From the NCBI RefSeq assembly GCF_009707365.1, contig NZ_CP046122.1, positions 2,046,001 through 2,110,000 of the forward strand: a stretch of DNA of 64,000 nt. Direction: 5' to 3'. The translations under genes were made by a program, and so were the position numbers. Shown here in pieces: positions 1-6,532 of the stretch. The stretch is from Microlunatus sp. Gsoil 973. GTDB lineage: Bacteria > Actinomycetota > Actinomycetes > Propionibacteriales > Propionibacteriaceae. The notes under the pieces were generated by a model. It was not told where the DNA came from, searched no databases, and worked only from the letters and a program-made list of their open reading frames with translations. The stretch's first letter is position 1. Each line of letters opens with the position of its first letter.

Positions 1-120
1 TCAGAAGACCGGCCAGCTCATTGTGGAGACCGCGATGAGCACGATCCAGCTGACTCACATCCCCGATCGGCGCGGTCTCCTCGACCGGATAGGAAACTGC
101 TGCGAACTCACCGCAGATTG

Positions 121-1092
121 CTATCCAGAATCATCGGATGGGCACCGGGGACAGCAGGTCAGGACGTCCTGCCAGCCGCGGGCGGTGAGCACCATGGCGA
201 CCTGGCGGGCGACCGCGCAGCTGTTTCGTCGCACGTCGTAGAAGCCGTAACGCAGGGTCACATCGCCGAGGACCAGCGCCGCGTTGTCCCGCCGAAAGTC
301 GCGGAAACGGTCCTCGCCGGTGTGGCCGACCTGCCCGTCGAGTTCGACGAGCACTCGGTAGGCGCGGTAGTAGACGTCATGGCGCACACTCCGGCCCGCC
401 ATCCGCGCCGCAGCCTGCCGGATGCCTGTCGGAAGCCCGTGGGCCAGTTCGACGTCGTGGAGGTAGTGGTATTCCAGCGGCGACTCGACTCCGTCCTCGG
501 CACAGGCCAGGATCTCCAGCAGCTCCTGCCGGTTGGCCAGGCGTTCGCGTCGTCGCAAGGCCGTCATCAGGCGCTCCGGTGTGGTCAGCCGCTGCTGGAT
601 CGCCAGACTCACCCAGTGCAGCGGATCCTGGTTCGCGCCACCGAGATCCGTACCGGCAAGGTCGAGTACGGTGTCGTCGATCTTGGTCCGGCGCAGGCTG
701 CCGATCGACGACAGGCGGCCGACGCTCTCGCGCTCCTGGTGAAACCTCCAGTGCTCGGTCGGCGGCCGGCGCAGGCCATGGGGGTGCAGGATGTCGACCC
801 GCTCCGGCGGATCGGTGATCATGCCCTCGAGGTAGGCCGCTGCCCGGCCCGCGAGCCGGGCTTCGTCTCCAGCCCTGAGCAGTCCGGCCCAGGCCCACGC
901 GTCCCACTCGGGACGGGCTGAGTGACTGAGCATGATCCCGCTGGCGAGGCGCTGCCACTGTCCGCTGGTCACCAGCCGCCGTTGGACATGCCGACTGACG
1001 CCGTACGCCTCCGCCTGTTTGGCGGTGATCACGCCCGCGTGCGCGGCGGCGATGGCCAGCAGCTGATCGGACGGTTCGACGCGTTCCCTCAC
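121..1092 (-). CDS. AbiEi-like winged-helix / DUF559 endonuclease-fold protein
   Basis: Predicted 323-residue protein of a group common in Actinobacteria. The first ~90 residues look like the winged-helix DNA-binding region annotated as the AbiEi antitoxin domain (AAHAGVITAKQAEAYGVSR, then a basic LVTSGQWQRLASG). The C-terminal part (about 225-310) resembles the Vsr-like DUF559 fold: VLVELDGQVGH with candidate acidic ligands E and D, followed by RDFRRDNAALVLGD. The start is GTG at 1092. No AbiEii-type toxin gene lies next to it: the gene upstream is nrdJ, and bases 1-120 downstream show nothing recognisable. The two-domain assignment is by eye; the cellular role (antitoxin, restriction-like nuclease or neither) is unknown. 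Confidence 0.7.
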   Translation of the reverse strand: MRERVEPSDQLLAIAAAHAGVITAKQAEAYGVSRHVQRRLVTSGQWQRLASGIMLSHSARPEWDAWAWAGLLRAGDEARLAGRAAAYLEGMITDPPERVDILHPHGLRRPPTEHWRFHQERESVGRLSSIGSLRRTKIDDTVLDLAGTDLGGANQDPLHWVSLAIQQRLTTPERLMTALRRRERLANRQELLEILACAEDGVESPLEYHYLHDVELAHGLPTGIRQAAARMAGRSVRHDVYYRAYRVLVELDGQVGHTGEDRFRDFRRDNAALVLGDVTLRYGFYDVRRNSCAVARQVAMVLTARGWQDVLTCCPRCPSDDSG

Positions 1093-1230
1093 ACCCGAAC
1101 GATGGAACCTTTTGCACCCGAATTGTTCAGGCCGACGACGGGCCTGTGGACAGAACTTTCTGAATCAGTCTCAAGGGATTGGAAGCTGCTGCATAGTCGC
1201 CGCAAATTCCCATCCAGAAATCCGAGCCAG

Positions 1231-1270
1231 CTGAAAACGAACAGGCCCCGGGCAGTTCGCCCGGGGCCTG
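1231..1270 (-). terminator. Rho-independent terminator of nrdJ
   Basis: A perfect 12-bp GC-rich stem (1242-1253 with 1259-1270) closes a 5-nt loop. Read on the minus strand it starts about 14 nt after the nrdJ stop codon and is followed by a T-rich run (TTCGTTTTC, 1233-1241). This is a textbook intrinsic terminator and separates nrdJ from the DUF559-like gene. Confidence 0.85.
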
Positions 1271-1283
1271 CTTGGGAGGCTGA

Positions 1284-4220
1284 TCAGCTGCAGCCGCTGG
1301 TGGAGCCGCAGCCCTCGCAGACGTAACAGCTGCCGCTCGGCCGCATCTTCGTACCGCAGGTGAAGCAGAGCGGTGCGTCGACGCTCATCCCGGAGATCGA
1401 CTCCATCAACTCGGCGGTGGTGTGCGCCGCCCTGGGTGCCTCAGCCTTGGGTGCCTCAGCCTTGGGTGCCTCAGCCTTGGGAGCCGCGGTCTTCGGGGCC
1501 GCGGTCTTCGGAACCTCGACCTTGGCGGCCTCTGCCGAATCCGCCAGCTTCGCCTCGGCCTTCAGCGCGTCGGCCTCGCTGGCGTCATCCTCCTCCGGCT
1601 CCGGCGGCAGGTAGGACCCCGTCTCGACCTGGCGGGCGCGCTCGGCCGCGGTGTAGATGCCGAGCTCGGCCCGCTCGTCGAAGCTCAGGTAGTCCAGCGC
1701 CAACCGACGGAACACGTAATCCATGATCGACTGCGACATCCGAACGTCGGGGTCGTCGGTCAGGCCCGCCGGTTCGAACTTCATGTTGGTGAACTTCTCG
1801 ACGTAGGTCTGCAGCGGAACGCCGTACTGCAGGGCGACCGAGACCGCGATCGAGAAGGCGTCCATCACACCGGCCAGCGTCGAACCCTGCTTGCCGAGCT
1901 TGAGGAACACCTCGCCGAGCTCACCGTCCTCGTGGGCGCCGGAGATCATGTAGCCCTCGGCACCACCCACGGAGAAGGAGGTGGTACGGCTCTGCCGCGA
2001 CTTCGGCAGCCGCTTCCGCACCGGCTTCTCGATGATCTTGACCGTCTCGGCCGGGGTCTCGTCGGCCTTGGCCTCGGCCTTCTTCTTGCCGTCGCTGAGC
2101 GGCTGGCCGACCTTGCAGTTGTCTCGGTAGACGGCCAGCGCCTTCAGCCCGAGCTTCCAGCCCTCCAGGTACACCTCGGCGATCTCCTCAACCGTCGCCG
2201 ACTCCGGCAGGTTCACTGTCTTGGAGATGGCGCCGGACAGGAACGGCTGAGTGGCAGCCATCATCCGTACGTGGCCCATCGGCTTGATCGCACGGGTGCC
2301 CATCGCGCAGTCGAAGACCTCGTAGTGCTCCGGCTTCAGCCCGGGTGCGTCGATCACGTGACCGTTCTCGGCGATGTACTCGACGATGGCCTCGCTGGTC
2401 TCGGTGGTGTACCCGAGCTTCTTCAGCGCCCGCGGGATCGTCTGGTTGACGATCTGCATGGAGCCGCCGCCGACCAATTTCTTGAACTTGACCAGCGAGA
2501 AGTCCGGCTCGATGCCGGTGGTGTCGCAGTCCATCATGAAGCCGATGGTCCCGGTCGGCGCCAGCAGCGAGGCCTGCGCATTGCGGAATCCTTTCTGCTC
2601 ACCGATGCTGATCACCTTCGACCATTCCTCGGTGGCCAGCTTGTGGATGTCGCTGTCGAAGGCGGACAGCGTCCGCAGGTCGTCGTTGGCCGCCTGGTGT
2701 TTGCGCATCACCCGCTTGTGAGCCGTGGCGTTGCGGGCGTAGCCGGAATACGGGCCGACAACGCCGGCCAGTTCGGCCGAACGGCGGTAGGCAACGCCGG
2801 TCATCAGCGACGTGATCGCCGCAGCAACCGCCCGCCCGCCGTCGGAGTCGTAGCCGTGGCCGGTGGCCATCAGCAGCGCGCCGAGGTTGGCGTACCCGAT
2901 GCCCAGCTGGCGGTAGTCCCGGGTGGTCTGGGTGATCTTCTCCGTCGGGAAGTCGGCGAAGCAGATCGAGATGTCCATCGCGGTGATGATCAACTCGACG
3001 GCCTTGGCGAACAGCGGCGCGTCGAAGGTGTCGTCGTCCCGCAGGAACTTGAGCAGGTTGAGGCTGGCCAGGTTGCAGGAGCTGTTGTCAAGGCTCATGT
3101 ACTCCGAGCACGGGTTGGATCCGGTGATCCGTCCGGACTCGGGGTTGGTGTGCCAGTCGTTGATCGTGTCGTCGTACTGCAATCCGGGATCGGCGCACTC
3201 CCAGGCGGCCTGGGCGATCTTGCCGAACAGGGTCCGGGCATCGACGGTCTCGATCACCCGGCCGTCCATCCGCGCCTTGAGCCCGAACTGGCCGCCCTCC
3301 TCCACCGCCCGCATGAACTCCTCGGACACCCGGACGGAGTTGTTCGCGTTCTGGTACTGGACCGAGGCGATGTCCTTGCCGCCGAGATCCATGTCGAAGC
3401 CGGCGTCGCGGAGCGCGCGGATCTTGTCCTCCTCGCGCGCCTTGGTCTCGATGAACTCCTCGATGTCGGGGTGATCGACATCGAGCACGACCATCTTGGC
3501 GGCACGCCGGGTGGCTCCCCCGGACTTGATCGTTCCTGCCGAGGCGTCTGCGCCGCGCATGAACGACACCGGACCCGATGCGGTGCCGCCGGAGCTGAGC
3601 AGTTCCTTGGACGAACGGATGCGGGAGAGATTCAGGCCGGCGCCGGAGCCGCCCTTGAAGATGAAGCCCTCTTCCTTGTACCAGTTCAGGATCGAGTCCA
3701 TCGAGTCGTCGACCGACAGGATGAAACAGGCGCTGACCTGCTGCGGAGCGTTGGTGCCGACGTTGAACCAGACCGGGGAGTTGAAGCTGAAGTACTGGTG
3801 CAGCAACATCCAGGTCAGCTCGGCCTCGAAGGTCTCGGCGTCGGCCGGAGTGGCGAAGTAGCCGTTCTCCTCCCCGGACTGGCGGTACTTGCCCACCACC
3901 CGGTTGATCAACTGCTTCAGGCTCCACTCGCGGGCATCGGTGCCCACCGCACCGCGGAAGTACTTGGTGGTGACGATCGTCGAGGCATTGACGCTCCAGA
4001 AGTCGGGGAACTCGGTCCCCTTCTGCTCGAAGACCGTCTCACCGGTCCTCCAGTTGGTCTGGACGACGTCCCGCGTCTCCCAGGTGACCTCGTCATAGGG
4101 GTGCACGTCTTCGGTGGTGAAGACGCGCTGGATGGTCAGCCCGGGCTTGGATGAGGCGGCCTTGACCTGTGCTCTGGTCGCGGCCTCCGTCTTCCGGTCC
4201 GATCGGGTCGTTTCGGACAT
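1284..4220 (-). CDS. nrdJ: Class II vitamin B12-dependent ribonucleoside-diphosphate reductase
   Basis: About 978 residues, the normal size for adenosylcobalamin-dependent NrdJ, which reduces ribonucleotides to deoxyribonucleotides without an oxygen-dependent radical subunit. Family signatures include SMRGADASAGTIKSGGATRR, the NPCSEY...SSCNLASLN active-site region, LLAPTGTIGFMMDCDTTGIEP-type finger-loop sequence and a cysteine-rich zinc/thiol tail (LCFTCGTK, CYVCEGCG). A Lys/Ala/Pro-rich linker of five-residue repeats precedes the tail. ATG at 4220 is chosen because AGGAG lies just upstream on the minus strand and the protein starts MSETTRSDRK; in-frame codons up to 4400 encode nothing conserved. 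It lies 202 bp after nrdR in the same direction and ends at an intrinsic terminator. NrdR boxes upstream of nrdR probably control both genes. Confidence 0.96.
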   Translation of the reverse strand: MSETTRSDRKTEAATRAQVKAASSKPGLTIQRVFTTEDVHPYDEVTWETRDVVQTNWRTGETVFEQKGTEFPDFWSVNASTIVTTKYFRGAVGTDAREWSLKQLINRVVGKYRQSGEENGYFATPADAETFEAELTWMLLHQYFSFNSPVWFNVGTNAPQQVSACFILSVDDSMDSILNWYKEEGFIFKGGSGAGLNLSRIRSSKELLSSGGTASGPVSFMRGADASAGTIKSGGATRRAAKMVVLDVDHPDIEEFIETKAREEDKIRALRDAGFDMDLGGKDIASVQYQNANNSVRVSEEFMRAVEEGGQFGLKARMDGRVIETVDARTLFGKIAQAAWECADPGLQYDDTINDWHTNPESGRITGSNPCSEYMSLDNSSCNLASLNLLKFLRDDDTFDAPLFAKAVELIITAMDISICFADFPTEKITQTTRDYRQLGIGYANLGALLMATGHGYDSDGGRAVAAAITSLMTGVAYRRSAELAGVVGPYSGYARNATAHKRVMRKHQAANDDLRTLSAFDSDIHKLATEEWSKVISIGEQKGFRNAQASLLAPTGTIGFMMDCDTTGIEPDFSLVKFKKLVGGGSMQIVNQTIPRALKKLGYTTETSEAIVEYIAENGHVIDAPGLKPEHYEVFDCAMGTRAIKPMGHVRMMAATQPFLSGAISKTVNLPESATVEEIAEVYLEGWKLGLKALAVYRDNCKVGQPLSDGKKKAEAKADETPAETVKIIEKPVRKRLPKSRQSRTTSFSVGGAEGYMISGAHEDGELGEVFLKLGKQGSTLAGVMDAFSIAVSVALQYGVPLQTYVEKFTNMKFEPAGLTDDPDVRMSQSIMDYVFRRLALDYLSFDERAELGIYTAAERARQVETGSYLPPEPEEDDASEADALKAEAKLADSAEAAKVEVPKTAAPKTAAPKAEAPKAEAPKAEAPRAAHTTAELMESISGMSVDAPLCFTCGTKMRPSGSCYVCEGCGSTSGCS
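1436..1525 (-). repeat. 15-bp tandem repeat inside nrdJ (Pro-Lys-Ala-rich linker)
   Basis: Six 15-bp units in phase with the reading frame. Three (1436-1480) are identical, GTGCCTCAGCCTTGG on the plus strand; the next three (1481-1525) are diverged. They encode the APKAE/APKTA-type linker between the catalytic domain and the cysteine-rich C-terminal tail. The unit length keeps frame, so copy number could vary without breaking the protein. Confidence 0.9.
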
Positions 4221-4372
4221 TGCTCCTGCCTGCCTCTCGATGTCGCTTGTCTGGAAGGTCTGGTCTGGGGATCTCGTCTGGGAGAACGTGTCGGGAAACT
4301 TCTGGGGAGAGCTGCTTCGGGGATTCCGTCGGGGAGAACTGCTCATCGCCCATCCCTGTCGATGACTGGTGG

Positions 4373-4418
4373 CCGGAACGGGCCGCGCACCCTTCCCCAA
4401 GTGCGGGGCCCGTTCCGG
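4373..4418 (-). other. Strong intercistronic hairpin between nrdR and nrdJ
   Basis: An 18-bp inverted repeat with one mismatch (4373-4390 against 4401-4418) and a 10-nt loop, beginning only about 5 nt after the nrdR stop codon on the minus strand. No T run follows it, so it is not a typical intrinsic terminator. It may be an attenuator, an RNA-processing site or a stabiliser that uncouples nrdJ from nrdR expression. The rest of the 202-bp gap (4221-4372) shows no B12-box-like sequence. Confidence 0.6.
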
Positions 4419-4422
4419 GGCT

Positions 4423-5007
4423 CTAGGGCGTTCCGCCGCCGCGTGCGCGGGGCGCTGCCTTGTTGACCGTCGTCGTGCCGGTCGTGCTGCGCTTGGCGCT
4501 GGCGCGACCGCGAGGGGCCGTGGCAGCCAGTTCGGGGATCAGGGGTTCGATACCCATCGGATCCTTCTCGATCCGCAGGGTCGCGATCTCCGCCTCGAAG
4601 TCGTCGACGGAGTTGAACTGCCGATAGACGCTGGCGAACCGCAGGTACGCGACCTGGTCGAGCCGCCGGAGCGGGCCAAGGATCGCCACCCCCACTTCGT
4701 CCGCTGGGACCTCCGGCTTGCCGGATGCCCGCAGTGCTTCCTCGACCTCCTGGCCGAGCTTGGCCAGCTGGTCCTCGTTGACCGGCCGACCCTTGCAAGC
4801 CTTGCGCACGCCACTGACAACCTTGTCCCGGTTGAACGGCTCGACCACTCCGGACCGCTTGATCACCGCGAGTTGCATCTGCTCGATCGTCGTGAAACGG
4901 CTTTCGCACTTCGGGCACTGCCGGCGACGCCGGATGCTGCTGCCGTCCTCGGCGACCCGGGAGTCCAGCACCCGGGTGTCGGTGTGCCGGCAATAGGGGC
5001 AGTGCAC
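4423..5007 (-). CDS. nrdR: Transcriptional repressor NrdR
   Basis: 194-residue nucleotide-sensing repressor of ribonucleotide reductase genes. The N-terminus is the canonical zinc ribbon: [17 protein letters not shown] with a second cysteine pair in [14 protein letters not shown]. An ATP-cone domain follows (about 49-140: [23 protein letters not shown]). Usual NrdR length is about 150-180, so the Ala/Arg/Thr-rich end after residue ~155 is an extension. ATG at 5007 puts the zinc ribbon at the very N-terminus. It is first in the nrdR-nrdJ pair; two NrdR boxes spaced 32 bp lie 115-160 bp upstream. Confidence 0.96.
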   Translation of the reverse strand: MHCPYCRHTDTRVLDSRVAEDGSSIRRRRQCPKCESRFTTIEQMQLAVIKRSGVVEPFNRDKVVSGVRKACKGRPVNEDQLAKLGQEVEEALRASGKPEVPADEVGVAILGPLRRLDQVAYLRFASVYRQFNSVDDFEAEIATLRIEKDPMGIEPLIPELAATAPRGRASAKRSTTGTTTVNKAAPRARGGGTP

Positions 5008-5121
5008 TGCAGCCTTCTTTCGGTGCGTCGATCAGCGGCGACTTGCGCGTTCTGGGGACAAGTCTGGGGATGACTTGTGGGTTGCGTTGTGGAAGCGATG
5101 TGGACGAGCTGTGGACACCGA

Positions 5122-5169
5122 CCACTAACTGTGGACGAAGCACACGTGTGTAACTACTAGATATTGATC
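5122..5169 (-). promoter_or_regulatory. Two NrdR boxes upstream of nrdR
   Basis: On the minus strand, 5169-5154 contains CAATATCTAGT, agreeing with the NrdR-box core CwAtATaTwGt at 10 of 11 positions. A weaker match (CCACAGTTAGTG, within 5137-5122) lies exactly 32 bp away, the three-helical-turn spacing typical of NrdR box pairs. The box identity follows the published consensus; autoregulation of nrdR-nrdJ is inferred. The same stretch holds three TGTGGAC words (see findings). Confidence 0.65.
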
Positions 5170-5272
5170 TTATGTCCGAACTCGGCAGTCGTCAACAACC
5201 GGCACGCCCACTCGGCCGGCTCACCGATCTCCCCCCTCGCCAGAGCCTCGAACCCGAGCCTCACTCCTCTTC

Positions 5273-5334
5273 CCGCACCAGGCACTGCATCCCGCACCGG
5301 GTGTACTCGGTGCGGGATGCAGTAGCTGGTGCGG
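5273..5334 (-). repeat. Long hairpin, copy A of a dispersed intergenic repeat
   Basis: A perfect 16-bp stem (5284-5299 with 5308-5323, 8-nt loop) is enclosed by a 9-bp outer stem (5273-5281 with 5326-5334). It lies 39 bp beyond the stop of the DUF2752 gene on the minus strand and may end its transcript, though no clean T run follows. The left arm and about 30 bp before it resemble 26975-27047, also just after a minus-strand gene. The remaining 5008-5372 gap holds the nrdR promoter region. Confidence 0.8.
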
Positions 5335-5372
5335 CAGCTTCGGCAGCACCGGGTGAAGAACTCGGTGACGCG

Positions 5373-5849
5373 TCAGACGAGGTTGCGGACGACCGTGTAG
5401 AGCACGGCGAATGCCACGATGAGCAGGCTCCACACCGTGGGATGCACCCGGGAGAGCCGAGCCGCGACGCGGCGCGGCGGACGGACCTTGGGACCGCCGA
5501 GCACCTCGACGGTCCAGAGTCCGCCGAGGATCGAGATCACCATCAGACCGACGAACACCACCGGGTTGGAGATGAACGCTTGGCCCAGGTGACCGTGCAG
5601 CAGCGCCGAGCCCAGTCGCGTACCGCCACATAGCGGGCATTCCCAGCCGGTCAGCGACCGGAGTGGGCACGGGAAACCGATTCCCGTTGTCGCATACAGG
5701 CCGCTGACTGCCACCCCGAAGCCGACGAACGTACCGAGGGCCTTGAGCGCCCGCGAGGGATCGAACGGCTGCATCCGATAACCGCCCACGGCCGCATTCC
5801 TGATCGGTCGGGGCATCGCCGGTACGCGTCCGCTTGCCATGCGCTCCAT
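5373..5849 (-). CDS. DUF2752 membrane protein
   Basis: 158-residue small integral membrane protein. The DUF2752 hallmark is present at residues ~58-90: GFPCPLRSLTGWECPLCGG followed by TRLGSALLHGHLGQAFISNP. At least three hydrophobic segments are visible: AVSGLYATTGI, VVFVGLMVISILGGLWTV and VWSLLIVAFAVLYTVV. The function of DUF2752 is unknown; the CP-x-CGG cysteines suggest a thiol or metal role. Start uncertain: ATG at 5849 or 5840; GGAG lies close to both. It follows the SOS-linked small membrane gene by 50 bp in the same direction, so the two could be co-transcribed. Confidence 0.85.
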   Translation of the reverse strand: MERMASGRVPAMPRPIRNAAVGGYRMQPFDPSRALKALGTFVGFGVAVSGLYATTGIGFPCPLRSLTGWECPLCGGTRLGSALLHGHLGQAFISNPVVFVGLMVISILGGLWTVEVLGGPKVRPPRRVAARLSRVHPTVWSLLIVAFAVLYTVVRNLV

Positions 5850-5899
5850 TCTCCACCCGACCGGCTCAGCTCAGCGGGACGCCCACCGAGCGCCGGCCC

Positions 5900-6319
5900 T
5901 CAGCGGTGGGCCAACGCCGAGCCGTGCGGGTGATAGCCCTCCGAGGTGACGGTGATCGCCGTTGCGGTGATCACCGTCAGCGCGGCGGCAGCCAACACGG
6001 CCCCTGCGACCAGGACGACGGCGATCCCCCGATTCGTCAGGTGCCAGCCGGCGGCGACCGATCCGGCAATCCGCGCGCTCGCCGTTGTCTGTCGGGAGCG
6101 GCCGATCTCTGCCGATTCGATGGCGTCTGCCTCCGGGCGACACCCTCTGGCGTCGACGCGGAGCCGGCGGCCGACCGCCGGCGCCGGCACGCCGGAGACG
6201 GATCGAGAGACCGGACGCGTTCCCCGACCGCCTCCGCGCCCCGGGCGGAGTTGCCGGGTGCGCGTGGTGCCCGCCGAACGAACTGCAACTGCCGGTCGCT
6301 CGAGGCTTGCTGCACTCAT
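5900..6319 (-). CDS. Small single-pass membrane protein under SOS control
   Basis: 139 residues. Residues 1-90 are Arg/Ala-rich and predicted disordered or cytoplasmic; one strong membrane segment follows (about 97-121, GIAVVLVAGAVLAAAALTVI) and a short tail (GYHPHGSALAHR). ATG at 6319 has AGGAG five bases upstream. Two tandem LexA boxes lie 22-52 bp before the start, so it is almost certainly DNA-damage inducible. In other Actinobacteria the gene between nrdR and lexA is an SOS-induced membrane cell-division inhibitor or cell-wall hydrolase (Rv2719c/ChiZ, DivS); the position and topology fit, but no LysM domain is present here. A role in SOS division arrest is inference. Confidence 0.75.
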   Translation of the reverse strand: MSAASLERPAVAVRSAGTTRTRQLRPGRGGGRGTRPVSRSVSGVPAPAVGRRLRVDARGCRPEADAIESAEIGRSRQTTASARIAGSVAAGWHLTNRGIAVVLVAGAVLAAAALTVITATAITVTSEGYHPHGSALAHR

Positions 6320-6341
6320 GGTGACTCCTGTTCTGCCGCAT

Positions 6342-6371
6342 CGAACGTCTGTTCGATAGAACGTATGTTTG
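6342..6371 (-). promoter_or_regulatory. Tandem LexA (SOS) boxes
   Basis: 6342-6355 reads CGAACGTCTGTTCG, a full match to the actinobacterial SOS box CGAAC-N4-GTTYG. 6358-6371 reads AGAACGTATGTTTG, one mismatch. The two are 2 bp apart. They precede the 139-residue membrane protein gene, the only gene in the window with paired LexA sites. Confidence 0.9.
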
Positions 6372-6532
6372 ATTTCTAGTCCACCAAGGCCCGGAACGCA
6401 AGCCCATTCGCAGGTCTGTTCCTATTTGTTATCGACCTGGACCAATGCCGCGTTTGCGACCCGGACCAAGCACAGCAGCCACCACTGACAGTCCTCGCGG
6501 CCGACCGACGCAGGTGGTATCAGGTTCGGCGC

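Noticed and set aside
1085-1135. LexA box before the AbiEi/DUF559-like gene
   Set aside because: CGAACGATGGAAC and CGAATTGTTC resemble parts of an SOS box but neither has both half-sites at the right spacing.
1422-4154. 910-codon plus-strand open frame opposite nrdJ
   Set aside because: Antisense shadow of nrdJ; the composition mirrors the nrdJ codons and shows no family signature.
4221-4372. Cobalamin riboswitch before nrdJ
   Set aside because: No B12-box-like sequence or matching paired regions were recognised; only the GC-rich hairpin next to nrdR is evident.
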